Shown here: piece by piece, positions 16,332 to 24,748 of the stretch
Position numbering within the stretch: the first letter of the stretch is position 1
Layout of the letters: the number at the start of each line of letters is the position of its first letter
NCBI GenBank assembly: GCA_903858275.1
Contig: CAIOIC010000010.1
Span: 1 to 48,025, forward strand
DNA: 48,025 bases
Origin: an uncultured Verrucomicrobia subdivision 3 bacterium
GTDB lineage: Bacteria > Verrucomicrobiota > Verrucomicrobiia > Limisphaerales > UBA11358
Direction of reading: 5' to 3'
The notes under the pieces: generated by a model
The model's database searches: none
The model's input: the letters and a program-made list of their open reading frames with translations, nothing else
Told to the model about the DNA's origin: nothing
Made by a program: the position numbers and the translations under genes

Positions 16332-17455
16332 TCGTTTTTGAAGCTGACCGGCACGCCCGGAGCGAGCCGGAGTTGTCCATCCGTCACCACCATTTCCCCC
16401 ACGCGCACGCCGGAGGCAATGACGGTTTCACCTTTAACCGTCACCGAAGTTTTCACCGCCCGCTGTTCGACCGTCTGGTCCGGCTTCACGACGAAGACGA
16501 ACTGACCGTTCTGACCGTTCTGCACCGCCTGGGACGGCACGACCACGGCATTCTTCAACTCGTCGAGCTGGAGGGCGAGCTGCACAAACTGGCCGGGCCA
16601 CAATCTCCCGTCGGTGTTCGGAAATTTCGCCTTGAGCAGAATCGTTCCCGTCGTCGCATCCACCGAATTGTCCACAAATGACAATTGACCCTGCGGCGGT
16701 TCGCCGGTGAGGTTTTCAAAACTGGCGAAGACCGTGAGCGTGCGACCGCGCATCTGCTTCTGGATTTCCGGCAAGTATCTTTCCGGCACCGCGAACGCGG
16801 CGTAGATCGGGTGAATCTGGTTGATGGTCAGCAGCACATCGTCCGGCGCCTTGACGACATTGCCGGCATGAAAAGACAACCCGCCGGTGCGACCGTCAAT
16901 CGGCGCACGGATTTCGCAGTATTGCAGATTCAGCTCCGCATTGGCCACCGCCGCCCGGTCGGCGGCCACGGTGCCGACGAGCGCGTCCATCGTCACTTTG
17001 GTGGTGTCAAACTGATCCGGGGCAATCAGTTTTTGCTCGAACAGCTTGCGGTCGCGCGCCAGCTGGATGCGGGCGTTTTCCAACTGGGCCGCGTCGCGCG
17101 ACAAACTGCCCTGGGCCAGCGTCAGCGCCGCCTGCGCCGGCCGCGGGTCAATCGTGAACAACAAATCGCCCGCCTTGACCTCCTGCCCCTCCTGAAAATT
17201 CACCGTGCTGATGACCCCGCCGATTTGCGGACGGATGGTGACGCTCAAAACCGGCGTGACGTGGCCGACGGGGGACGGGCTGATCATCACCGGCATGGTC
17301 CTGGCCGCCGCCTGCGCCGCCAGCACCGGCACGGGCGCGGCGGTTTTGGCGGCATTGCCGGGGGAGCAGCCGCCCGCCAGAATCAACAGGGGCAAAACCA
17401 CGGCACAAAGATAAATTAAATTTTTCACGGTTGCTTTGAATTGTTTCGCCACCAC
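16328..17455 (-). CDS. RND efflux membrane fusion (periplasmic adaptor) protein, MdtA/AcrA family
   Basis: 375 residues with a GTG start at 17455; another GTG at 17428 would give MKNLIYLCAVVLPLL, an equally good signal peptide. The hydrophobic stretch ends in LAGGC (Cys30), so it may be a lipoprotein. Then follow the first lipoyl half (VSTVNFQEGQEVKAGDLLFTIDP), an alpha-hairpin (about 115-165), the second lipoyl half (YCEIRAPIDGRTGGLSFHAGNVV) and beta-barrel and membrane-proximal domains ending RVGEMVVTDGQLRLAPGVPV. It links the RND trimer to an outer membrane channel. It is first of three genes in a probable operon with the four-helix-bundle gene and the RND pump. Confidence 0.93.
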   Translation of the reverse strand: MVAKQFKATVKNLIYLCAVVLPLLILAGGCSPGNAAKTAAPVPVLAAQAAARTMPVMISPSPVGHVTPVLSVTIRPQIGGVISTVNFQEGQEVKAGDLLFTIDPRPAQAALTLAQGSLSRDAAQLENARIQLARDRKLFEQKLIAPDQFDTTKVTMDALVGTVAADRAAVANAELNLQYCEIRAPIDGRTGGLSFHAGNVVKAPDDVLLTINQIHPIYAAFAVPERYLPEIQKQMRGRTLTVFASFENLTGEPPQGQLSFVDNSVDATTGTILLKAKFPNTDGRLWPGQFVQLALQLDELKNAVVVPSQAVQNGQNGQFVFVVKPDQTVEQRAVKTSVTVKGETVIASGVRVGEMVVTDGQLRLAPGVPVSFKNE

Positions 17456-17544
17456 TTCGACCAGACGGCATTCCGCCGAAACGGTTTCAGGAAAATTGCC
17501 AACCCGGTGAAAATTCCGAACAGGCGATGAAAAAACCGCAGGCG

Positions 17545-18378
17545 TCAGGCGGCCGGCGGCGGCGGGCCGGGGCGGTTCAGATTCAGATCCTCAATTTCGT
17601 GCATCATTTTTTCCGCCGCTTCCTGCGAAAGACTGTGCGAAACGGAGATGCCAAACTGTTGCTTGAGATACTCATCCAACCGCAGCCATTTTCCCTGAAA
17701 TTTAACCTGCCCGGTCCAGGCGCAGATGGTGACAAATTCCTGCAACTTTTCCAGCCGCAACAAAATGACCACCACCAGGATCAAGGCCAGGGCCACGGCG
17801 CCAATCAATACCAACGCCATGATCTGCGTATACACCGCATCCGACTCGGCCGACTGCTGCTGCTGGCTCAACAAGCGCTGCTGCTCCTCGTGGGCCTGAA
17901 ACATCACGCGCCGCACCTGCTCCAGCTTCAATCTTCCCCGCTGGGTCACCGTCACCACGGACCCATTGGTTGCATTCACGCCGACAACAACGGCCGTAGC
18001 CGGGTCAAACACCAAATCCGAATCCACCATTTTCTCCAGCATCGCCAAATTGGATTGCTGGGCGGCGTTGTCATGCGTCAGTTTTTTCAACTCGGCAATA
18101 TCATCACGGATGGAGGCCAGCGACCGATGGTAAGGCTCCAGGTAATCCGACCGGCCCGTCAACAAATAGCCGCGCTGGTTGGCTTCGGTATCCACGATGT
18201 GCGCGTGCGTCTGCTCAAACAGGTCCAGCACCTTGTAAGTCTGCATGACCCAGTTGAAGGAATTGCTGAATTGCCCGCTGGATTGATGCACCAGCCAAGT
18301 CATCGCCAGCAGCGCCACCATCGGCAACGACAAGCCACACCAAAACAAAAACTTTTTCGTTTTCTGGGTCGGAATCAT
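17545..18378 (-). CDS. CHASE3-domain membrane protein with degenerate C-terminal zinc-type domain
   Basis: 277 residues. Membrane segments at about 10-30 and 184-207 enclose an extracytoplasmic helical domain (35-175) with TEANQRGYLLTGRSDYLEPY, the CHASE3 signature. No histidine kinase or cyclase domain follows. The last 60 residues read EFVTICAWTGQVKFQGKWLRLDEYL ... SHSLSQEAAEKM in outline, which aligns with the small domain found after PAS and receiver domains (ICxWCKKIR...GYW..LE.YL...SHGICPEC). Here three of the four Cys are replaced, so metal binding is probably lost. It is transcribed toward the efflux operon, about 90 bp upstream. Confidence 0.78.
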   Translation of the reverse strand: MIPTQKTKKFLFWCGLSLPMVALLAMTWLVHQSSGQFSNSFNWVMQTYKVLDLFEQTHAHIVDTEANQRGYLLTGRSDYLEPYHRSLASIRDDIAELKKLTHDNAAQQSNLAMLEKMVDSDLVFDPATAVVVGVNATNGSVVTVTQRGRLKLEQVRRVMFQAHEEQQRLLSQQQQSAESDAVYTQIMALVLIGAVALALILVVVILLRLEKLQEFVTICAWTGQVKFQGKWLRLDEYLKQQFGISVSHSLSQEAAEKMMHEIEDLNLNRPGPPPPAA

Positions 18379-18403
18379 TTCCGTTAATCTATACCAATAT
18401 TTC

Positions 18404-19864
18404 TCACAGCGCAGCTTTTTCTTTATGCCACGGGGTCGACTGCTCGTAGGCGTGCGCGATTTTCAAAAGCGAGGCTTCGCCGAACGGCTGGCCGAGCAAC
18501 TGCAACCCGATGGGCAGCTTCGGGGCTTTCGTGAAGCCGCACGGAAGGCTGATACCGGGAATACCCGCGAGGTTGCAGGAAATCGTGAAAATGTCCGACA
18601 AATACATCTGCAAGGGGTCGCCAGATTTTTCGCCCGCCCGGAACGCCGCCGTCGGCGTCGTCGGCGTCACAATGGCATCCACTTTTTCGAACGCCCGGAG
18701 AAAATCGTTGCGGATGAGGGTGCGAACTTTCTGCGCCTGCAAATAATAGGCATCGTGGTAGCCGCTGCTCAAAACATAGGTGCCGAGAATGATCCGCCGC
18801 TTCACCTCCGGCCCAAAACCCGCGCCCCGAGTCCGGGCATAAAGCTCAATCGAATCCGCGCCCTCCACCCGGGCGCCGTAGCGGATGCCATCAAAGCGCG
18901 CCAGATTCGCCGATGCCTCCGCCGTGGCGATGATGTAGTAAGTCGCCACCGCGTAGTCGGTGTGCGGCAAAGAAATTTCCACAATCTCCGCGCCGAGCTC
19001 CGTAAATTTTTTCACAGCCGCATCCACAGCGGCTTTCACTTCCGGGTCGAGCCCGCCGATCAGGTATTCCCTGGGCAAGCCGAGCTTCAAGCCTTTGATG
19101 TCGCCAGTCAGCGCGGCGGCATAATCCGGCACCGGCTGGGGCACGCTCGTGGAATCGCGGGGGTCAACGCCGCTCAAAACGCCCAGCAACGTCGCGGCAT
19201 CGCGCACGTCCTTGGTGAACGGCCCGATCTGGTCCAGCGAACTGGCGAACGCCACCAAGCCATAACGCGAAACGCGACCGTAAGTCGGCTTGAGGCCGAC
19301 GCAGCCGCACAGCGCCGCCGGCTGGCGAATGGAACCGCCCGTGTCCGAGCCGAGCGACGCGAGGCACTCATCCGCCGCCACCGCCGCCGCCGAGCCGCCG
19401 GACGAGCCGCCAGGAATGCGCGTGGTATCCCACGGATTGCGCGTGAGGCCGAACGCGGAATTTTCCGTGGAGCTGCCCATCGCAAACTCATCCATGTTCA
19501 ACCGGCCAAAAACAATCGCGCCCGCCGCCTTCAATTTTTCAATGACCGTCGCGTCGTAGGGCGAAATGAAGTTGCCGAGAATTTTCGACGCGCAATTCAG
19601 CGGCTGGTTTTTGACGGCGAGAACATCCTTCACCGCAATCGGCACGCCCAGAAGGCACCTAGCGGTGCGGCCACCTTGAGAAAGCTCCTTGTCAGCGGCG
19701 TCCGCCTGCGCCAACGCATCGGCGGCATCATGGCTGATAAAGGCGTGAATGGCTCCATCCACGCGGGCAATCTGATCGAGGCAAGCCTGCGTGGCTTCGC
19801 GAGCGGAGACTTCGCGGCGGGCCAACTTCGCGGTGAGTTCGGAAATAGTGAGTTGGTTGAGCAT
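18404..19864 (-). CDS. gatA: Glutamyl/aspartyl-tRNA amidotransferase subunit A
   Basis: 486 residues from ATG 19864 ([10 protein letters not shown]); an in-frame GTG at 19879 is less likely. This is an amidase-signature enzyme with the full Lys-cisSer-Ser triad: Lys79 in GVPIAVKD, Ser154 in [14 protein letters not shown] and Ser178 in [13 protein letters not shown]. Its spacing fits bacterial GatA. It releases ammonia from glutamine for conversion of misacylated Glu-tRNA(Gln) or Asp-tRNA(Asn) by GatCAB. gatB and gatC are not adjacent. The tRNA-Glu gene lies upstream on the same strand, across a 438-bp gap. Confidence 0.96.
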   Translation of the reverse strand: MLNQLTISELTAKLARREVSAREATQACLDQIARVDGAIHAFISHDAADALAQADAADKELSQGGRTARCLLGVPIAVKDVLAVKNQPLNCASKILGNFISPYDATVIEKLKAAGAIVFGRLNMDEFAMGSSTENSAFGLTRNPWDTTRIPGGSSGGSAAAVAADECLASLGSDTGGSIRQPAALCGCVGLKPTYGRVSRYGLVAFASSLDQIGPFTKDVRDAATLLGVLSGVDPRDSTSVPQPVPDYAAALTGDIKGLKLGLPREYLIGGLDPEVKAAVDAAVKKFTELGAEIVEISLPHTDYAVATYYIIATAEASANLARFDGIRYGARVEGADSIELYARTRGAGFGPEVKRRIILGTYVLSSGYHDAYYLQAQKVRTLIRNDFLRAFEKVDAIVTPTTPTAAFRAGEKSGDPLQMYLSDIFTISCNLAGIPGISLPCGFTKAPKLPIGLQLLGQPFGEASLLKIAHAYEQSTPWHKEKAAL

Positions 19865-19873
19865 CGGGGTTTT

Positions 19874-19891
19874 AACCACAGATAAACACAG
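19874..19891. repeat. CCACAGATAAACACAG dispersed repeat, copy 1
   Basis: The sequence AACCACAGATAAACACAG shares its core with both arms of the inverted repeat at 36623-36700. Confidence 0.6.
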
Positions 19892-20063
19892 TCGGTTACA
19901 TTGATTTAGACAAAGAGAAACTAATAAATTGTTGGTAAAACGATAGACTATTCGGGTAAAGCCGCCAGAATTTTCCGCTATCGGCGGCAGCTTTCACTTG
20001 CAGGCCGAAGGCCAACCGCGGCAGGATGATTGACTAACGGCACTGCCTTGACGGGATTGGAAA

Positions 20064-20098
20064 AGTTTAAACCGGTTAGCAGTTAGAGCGGTTTAACT
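20064..20098. repeat. Inverted repeat (stem-loop)
   Basis: An 8-bp stem TTAAACCG/CGGTTTAA with a 14-base loop. There is no long T run, so it is not a clear terminator. Confidence 0.4.
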
Positions 20099-20133
20099 AT
20101 GGCTGCGGCCATTTTTTAAGCGACCGAGCGTTC

Positions 20134-20181
20134 GCCCCCACCCCGCCCGCTCCCAGCGGGAGCGGGATCAAGGGGGAGGGA
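20134..20181. repeat. GC-rich palindromic element
   Basis: A perfect 9-bp stem CCCGCTCCC/GGGAGCGGG (20146-20166) with a 3-base loop, flanked by C5 and G5 blocks that extend the stem. On the minus strand it would read SPSPLIPLPLGAGG, related in sequence to the element inside hemG at 37215-37253. Confidence 0.7.
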
Positions 20182-20302
20182 GAAATTGCCGCCGGCGCAA
20201 CGCGACGACAGCATTTTTGAAACGGCTCCAGGGTTAGCAGCAAGGCGTTTTTTAAAACTCCAATACGCACAAAGTCATTGATCCGATTAAGCAGAAGGGA
20301 GT

Positions 20303-20377
20303 TGGTAGCGCGCACGGGAATCGAACCCGTCTTCACGAATTGAGAATCCGTTGTCCTAGCCGATAGACGAGCACGCC
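20303..20377 (-). tRNA. tRNA-Glu (anticodon CTC)
   Basis: A 75-base cloverleaf including an encoded CCA. Acceptor GGCGTGC pairs with GCGCGCT, the D stem is GTCT/GGAC, the anticodon arm ACGGA/TTCGT has loop TTCTCAA (anticodon CTC), and the T arm is ACGGG/CCCGT with loop TTCGATT. It reads GAG codons. Confidence 0.95.
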
Positions 20378-20423
20378 AAGAGTGGAAAATACTAACCGCG
20401 AAAATCGCGAAGTCAATGCGCGG

Positions 20424-21047
20424 CTACGGCGTGACATCCTCGCCAAGTTCCACGTTCCAATAGGCGAGGTCCACAAAATGTTTCCAACTGTCGTGGCGGT
20501 GCAGCGTGAAGTTGATCTGCACAAACGGCCGCCATTTCGGGCGCTTAGGCTTGCGGACGAGATTCAGGCCCGCCTCGCTGGGCGTGCGGTTGGACTTGCG
20601 GGTGTTGCACGCGATGCAGGAGCAGACGATATTTTCCCACGTCGTCGGGCCGCCGCGGTCGCGCGGGGTGACATGGTCCAGGTTCAATTCGCTCCGGTCA
20701 AAAACCAGGCCGCAATACTGGCAGGTGTTCTGGTCGCGCTCAAAAATGTTGTGCCGCGTGAACTTCACTTCTTTCTTCGGCATCCGGTCATACAGGAAAA
20801 GCAGGATGATGCGGGGCACGCGGATGCGGAAGGAAATTGCGTGGATGGAATCATCCGACGACGCATCGGCGGAGACATCGCGCCACTCCTGAAAACTGAA
20901 GGTGCGGAAGGAGCCGTCGGGATTGTTCATCACCACCTGGGCCTGGCCCTGGAAGAGCAGCGTGAGGGCGCGGCGGGCAGTGCAGACGTTGACCGCCTGC
21001 CAGAGCCGGTTCAAAACCAAAACGTGCTGGTTCAACGCGGATTTCAT
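20424..21047 (-). CDS. HNH endonuclease family protein
   Basis: 207 residues from ATG 21047 (MKSALNQHVLVLNRLWQAVN). The HNH core is at about 98-150: RHNIFERDQNTCQYCG, LNLDHVTPRDRGG, WENIVCSCIACNTRKSN. Zinc ligands Cys109/Cys112 and Cys144/Cys147 flank the catalytic Asp124-His125 and Asn139. A longer start at 21245 was rejected because it would overlap the divergent coiled-coil gene. Stand-alone HNH proteins of this size are common in Bacteroidota, Cyanobacteria and Verrucomicrobiota; their role is not settled. It is divergent from the coiled-coil/TPR gene. Confidence 0.88.
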   Translation of the reverse strand: MKSALNQHVLVLNRLWQAVNVCTARRALTLLFQGQAQVVMNNPDGSFRTFSFQEWRDVSADASSDDSIHAISFRIRVPRIILLFLYDRMPKKEVKFTRHNIFERDQNTCQYCGLVFDRSELNLDHVTPRDRGGPTTWENIVCSCIACNTRKSNRTPSEAGLNLVRKPKRPKWRPFVQINFTLHRHDSWKHFVDLAYWNVELGEDVTP

Positions 21048-21159
21048 GACGCAACTGGGCGGGACAATAACAAAACTGTTTCCGCCGGTCAACCATCCGA
21101 CGAGTAACATTCCGGCGACATGGTTGCCAAATATTTTCCCTCTGGCATCATCACATCGC

Positions 21160-22902
21160 ATGAAATTATTCTCGGCGACCATCCTGCTGATGCTGGCCCT
21201 GCTGGCGACCGCGCAAGCGCAGCAGCAGGCGGATGACAAATACATCGGGATTTACAACCTCATCCAGGAGGCCGACACCTTGGTCCGAGCCGGCCATCCA
21301 GACGACGCATTGGCGGTGTTGGCATCGGCTCAGGAGCAATTGCAGCGGCTGCAGAAACAATTTCCAAACTGGAGTCCCAATGTCGTCAACTACCGGCTTG
21401 CCGACCTTGCGCAAAAAATCACAACACTGAAAGGACTGGTTCCCGCTCCGATTGTCACCGCTCCGGCTGCCAGCAAACCCATTGAAGAACCCGCCAAAAC
21501 ATCCGTGGCGGCGGAGGCATTGCAAGCGCAGTGGCAGGCGGCGCAGGAGGTGATCGCCAACTTGCAGGCCAAATTAAAGGAAGCGCTCACCGCACAGCCC
21601 GCCGTGGTGGACGCAACGGAACTTAACCGTGCCCAGGAACAGATTCGCTGGCTCATGAAGGAAAATGAGCTACTAAAAGTCACCCGCTCGCAGGCGCAAA
21701 AAGTTGTCGTTGCCGACACCAATGCCATAGCAAAGGTCCGGCAGGAACTGGCGATTTCCACAAAAAAACACACCACCGAACAGGCGCTCGCCGCCAAACT
21801 CGCAGCAGAAAACGAAAAACTCCGCGCCAGTCTTTCCGGCACCACCAACGCCCATGCCGAAGCGCTGGCCAGGCTGAATCAACAGAACGCAAAACTTAAA
21901 GACCAAATTGCCGCCTTACAGGCCGCGCCTAAAAAAGCCCCAGCGCCATCCCCGTCGCCGGCGGAACTGGCCGACGCCCGCAAACAGATCGCCACGCTGA
22001 AAGACGCCGCCGCCAGCAGCGCGCTGGAAAAAGCCGCGCTGGAAAAAAAACTGCGCAAACAGGCCGACGAGTTTGAATCGCAACGCAAAGACTTTCGCCA
22101 GCAACTCGCGGCGGCGAACAAGAAAAAAACCGCCCAAAACAAATCGGCCGGCGCGGCGCAACTAGCCGCCCTGGCCGAGGAGGCAAAAATCCTGCGCTCG
22201 CGGGTGAGCGTGGCGGAATCCAAGCCGGCTCCTTACACGGCGCAAGAGCTGGCGCTGTTCCAGCAGAATGCGCCGGCGACCGCCAATCCCGAACCCACCC
22301 GGCGCCCCATCCAACAATTGCCCGCCGGCTCCGCCGAACTGGTGGCCTCCGCGCAACGGCATTTTGCCAACCACGAATTTGACGAGGCGCAGGCGGACTA
22401 TATTAAAATCCTCAAACGCGACCAGAACAACGGACTGGTGCTGGCCAATCTGGCCACGATTGAATTGCAGCAGGGCAAACTCGCCGAGGCGGAAAAACAC
22501 ATCGTGGCCGCCGTGGCGCAAAACCCGGATGACCCCTATAATCTTTCCACCCTCGGCTACTTAAAATTCCGGCAGGAAAAATATAACGACGCCTACAACG
22601 TCCTAAGCCGCGCCGCCGAAATTGACGCGCATAATCCGGAAATCCAAAACTACCTCGGCGTGACCTTGAGCCACAAAGGGCTGCGACCGCAGGCGGAAGC
22701 GGCCTTGCGCCGGGCCATCCAACTCTCGCCGAACTACGCGCCGGCGCACAACAATCTCGCCGTGATATATTTGAGCCAGGAAAACCCGGTGCCGGCGCTC
22801 GCCCGCTGGCATTACCAAAAGGCGATCGACTTGGGCCAGCCCCGCAATCCCGAGCTGGAAAAAATGCTCGCCGACAAAGGCGCGCCGGTGACCGCGCCGT
22901 GA
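21160..22902 (+). CDS. Secreted coiled-coil and tetratricopeptide-repeat protein
   Basis: 580 residues from ATG 21160. The signal peptide is MKLFSATILLMLALLATAQA. A helical N-terminal region (about 25-75) is followed by a long Ala/Lys/Glu/Gln-rich coiled coil (about 110-360) with a KKAPAPSPSPAEL break. Then come at least four TPR-like repeats (about 415-560), for example LVLANLATIELQQGKLAEAEKHI and PYNLSTLGYLKFRQEKYNDAYNVL. It is probably a periplasmic or envelope scaffold. The stop overlaps the GTG start of the signal-peptidase-like gene (GTGA), suggesting coupled translation. No enzymatic motif is seen. Confidence 0.85.
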   Translation: MKLFSATILLMLALLATAQAQQQADDKYIGIYNLIQEADTLVRAGHPDDALAVLASAQEQLQRLQKQFPNWSPNVVNYRLADLAQKITTLKGLVPAPIVTAPAASKPIEEPAKTSVAAEALQAQWQAAQEVIANLQAKLKEALTAQPAVVDATELNRAQEQIRWLMKENELLKVTRSQAQKVVVADTNAIAKVRQELAISTKKHTTEQALAAKLAAENEKLRASLSGTTNAHAEALARLNQQNAKLKDQIAALQAAPKKAPAPSPSPAELADARKQIATLKDAAASSALEKAALEKKLRKQADEFESQRKDFRQQLAAANKKKTAQNKSAGAAQLAALAEEAKILRSRVSVAESKPAPYTAQELALFQQNAPATANPEPTRRPIQQLPAGSAELVASAQRHFANHEFDEAQADYIKILKRDQNNGLVLANLATIELQQGKLAEAEKHIVAAVAQNPDDPYNLSTLGYLKFRQEKYNDAYNVLSRAAEIDAHNPEIQNYLGVTLSHKGLRPQAEAALRRAIQLSPNYAPAHNNLAVIYLSQENPVPALARWHYQKAIDLGQPRNPELEKMLADKGAPVTAP

Positions 22903-23480
22903 AAATTTTAAATTACAAACAAAGGAAGAGGCGGCTGCCTATTATTTACTGTTGGGCGTCACCAGCCTTTCGGGCATGGAACACAACAAAAACAAAGGCA
23001 ATACAGTTCCTCGCGATAGCGGTCGCACTTGTCATTTGCGGTTGCCAGCGACAGACACAGGTCTCTGGTTCGATGCAGCCCACCATCGGGCCCGGAGAAA
23101 AAGTCACGGTAAATTACTTTGCTTATGCGGTTGGCAAACCGAAACGATGGGACGTTGTGGCATTCGAGCCTCCGGTATTCACCAATCAGATTTGGCTCGC
23201 GCGAGTTATCGCACTACCGGGGGAAAGCGTATCGTTTGCTTCTGGCGGCATAGCCATCAACAGCCAGCCGCTGGCGCTTCCGGCGCACATCACGAATATT
23301 GTTTATGTGTCGCTCGACTACCCGACGTTTACTGAGTATAAAAACCGCATTGCGTCTCCCCTGGTAGTGCCGAAAGATTGCTACTTTGTTTTGGGTGACT
23401 GCTCCACCAACTCTTACGACAGTCGTTTTTGGGGAGGCTTGCCCCTCACCAACATCCTAGGGAGAGTGAGAAGCAAATGA
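22899..23480 (+). CDS. Signal peptidase I-like protein lacking the catalytic lysine
   Basis: 193 residues with a GTG start. A membrane segment (about 33-48) ends ICGC, so a lipoprotein form is conceivable. The S26 motifs follow: box B SGSMQPTIGPGE with nucleophile Ser58, box C RWDVVAFEPP, box D LARVIALPGESV and box E LGDCSTNSYDSRFWGG. In signal peptidase I, box D begins K-R-V/A-x-G-x-PGD and the Lys is the general base; here Ala101 is at that place. Box E has Cys where Asn is usual. It is translationally coupled to the coiled-coil/TPR gene. Alternatives: another Lys acts as base, or it is a non-catalytic or specialised peptidase. Confidence 0.8.
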   Translation: MKILNYKQRKRRLPIIYCWASPAFRAWNTTKTKAIQFLAIAVALVICGCQRQTQVSGSMQPTIGPGEKVTVNYFAYAVGKPKRWDVVAFEPPVFTNQIWLARVIALPGESVSFASGGIAINSQPLALPAHITNIVYVSLDYPTFTEYKNRIASPLVVPKDCYFVLGDCSTNSYDSRFWGGLPLTNILGRVRSK

Positions 23481-23580
23481 CGACGCCAGCAGGACAGGCT
23501 GCACGGACAGTTATCTTTTGCATCTACAAAGAATTTCGTGCGTTCTCGACAGTTTCCCCTTCAGTTGCTAGCGTTGCCCC

Positions 23581-24540
23581 ATGAATTTTCTCGTCACCGG
23601 CGGCGCGGGCTTCATCGGCTCGCACGTTTGCGAACGCCTCCTCCGCGACGGCCACCGCGTCTGGGCCTTCGATGACCTCAACGATTTTTACGACCCGCAA
23701 ATCAAGCGCCGCACGCTGGCGGACATCCAGTCGCTTGGCCAGCCGTTCACCTTTGTCCCCGGCGACCTCACGGATGCCGGCGCGGTGAACGCCCTGTTTG
23801 CCGCCACGAAATTTGACCAGGTCATCCACCTCGCCGCCCGCGCCGGCGTCCGGCCGAGCCTGGAGCAACCCGCACTTTACCAGCGGGTCAACGTGGAAGG
23901 CACGGTCAACATCCTCGAAGCCGCGCGCAAAACCGGCTGCAAAAAAATCACCATCGCGTCGTCCTCATCCGTCTATGGCATGAACGCGAAGGTGCCGTTC
24001 AGCGAGAGCGACCCGATTTTTTCCGCCGTCTCGCCCTACGCCGCGAGCAAGCTGGCGGGCGAGGCGCTCGGCCACGTTTACCATCACATCTACGGCCTGG
24101 ACGTGGCGATGCTGCGGTTCTTCACAGTGTACGGCCCCCGCCAACGGCCCGACCTCGCCATCCACAAGTTCACGAAGCTGATTGATGCCGGCCAGCCGAT
24201 CCCCGTCTTCGGCGACGGCAGCACGGCGCGCGACCACACGTTCATCACGGACATTCTGGAAGGCATCCTCGCCTGCACGCGCAAGGAATTCGGCTTTGAA
24301 GTTTTCAATCTCGGCGAATCGCAGACGGTGAAACTCTCCGAGCTCATCGCGCTCATCGAATCGGCGCTCGGCAAGAAAGCGGTCATTGACCGCCAGCCGC
24401 TTCAGCCCGGCGATGTGCCGATCACCTACGCCGACATTTCCAAGGCAAAAAAGATGCTCGGCTACAATCCGCAGGTGAAAGCGGCCAAGGGAATCCCGCT
24501 CTTCGTGGAATGGTTCCGCAATAGCCAGAAGACGGTCTAA
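23581..24540 (+). CDS. NAD-dependent nucleotide-sugar epimerase (UDP-glucuronate 4-epimerase-like)
   Basis: 319 residues of the extended short-chain dehydrogenase family. The Rossmann motif TGGAGFIGSH is near residue 6, followed by the HLAARAGVRPSLEQP segment, SSSSVYG and the catalytic YAASK. RFFTVYGPRQRPDLAIHKF is typical of UDP-glucuronate 4-epimerases and relatives. It probably supplies a sugar nucleotide for polysaccharide or lipopolysaccharide; exact substrate is uncertain. It begins 100 bp after the signal-peptidase-like gene and is followed by a 208-bp gap. Confidence 0.9.
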   Translation: MNFLVTGGAGFIGSHVCERLLRDGHRVWAFDDLNDFYDPQIKRRTLADIQSLGQPFTFVPGDLTDAGAVNALFAATKFDQVIHLAARAGVRPSLEQPALYQRVNVEGTVNILEAARKTGCKKITIASSSSVYGMNAKVPFSESDPIFSAVSPYAASKLAGEALGHVYHHIYGLDVAMLRFFTVYGPRQRPDLAIHKFTKLIDAGQPIPVFGDGSTARDHTFITDILEGILACTRKEFGFEVFNLGESQTVKLSELIALIESALGKKAVIDRQPLQPGDVPITYADISKAKKMLGYNPQVKAAKGIPLFVEWFRNSQKTV

Positions 24541-24674
24541 GCGTTTTCAGTCAATGCGCAGCATCAGGCATGGGAGCAAACCGCTCCCCCACCCCAGGTC
24601 CCGCAAGCGACAAGATTTCTCTAATGGCGGGAGATCCGGACCGGGACCGCTAAGGATGATGGGGAATCACCGGC

Positions 24675-24703
24675 ATGATCGGCCGACAATCCCGATCATT
24701 TTT
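24675..24703 (+). terminator. Probable rho-independent terminator
   Basis: Stem ATGATCGG/CCGATCAT with a 9-base loop, followed by TTTT. It lies 134 bp after the epimerase stop and 45 bp before the TIR gene, isolating the latter. Confidence 0.5.
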
Positions 24704-24748
24704 CATTCAAGATTTCGAGCCGTTCTGAAGTAAAATCACAAAGTCATT

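Larger units (their letters stand above)
19865..20302. other. Long intergenic region between gatA and tRNA-Glu
   Basis: 438 bp without a credible gene. It holds a copy of the CCACAGATAAACACAG repeat beside gatA (19874-19891), a stem-loop at 20064-20098 (TTAAACCG pairing with CGGTTTAA) and a GC-rich palindromic element (20134-20181). An open frame entering from the tRNA was rejected. Confidence 0.7.

Noticed and set aside
18425..19885. 486-codon plus-strand open frame
   Set aside because: Exactly antisense to gatA, Arg-rich, no domain.
20097..20336. 79-codon minus-strand open frame
   Set aside because: It begins inside tRNA-Glu and reads through the palindromic element; no coding signs.
21048..21245. 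Upstream extension of the HNH protein
   Set aside because: It would overlap the start of the divergent coiled-coil gene, and the added residues look non-coding.
24571..24587. Hairpin GGGAGC/GCTCCC after the epimerase gene as terminator
   Set aside because: There is no T run after it; the stem at 24675-24703 is better.
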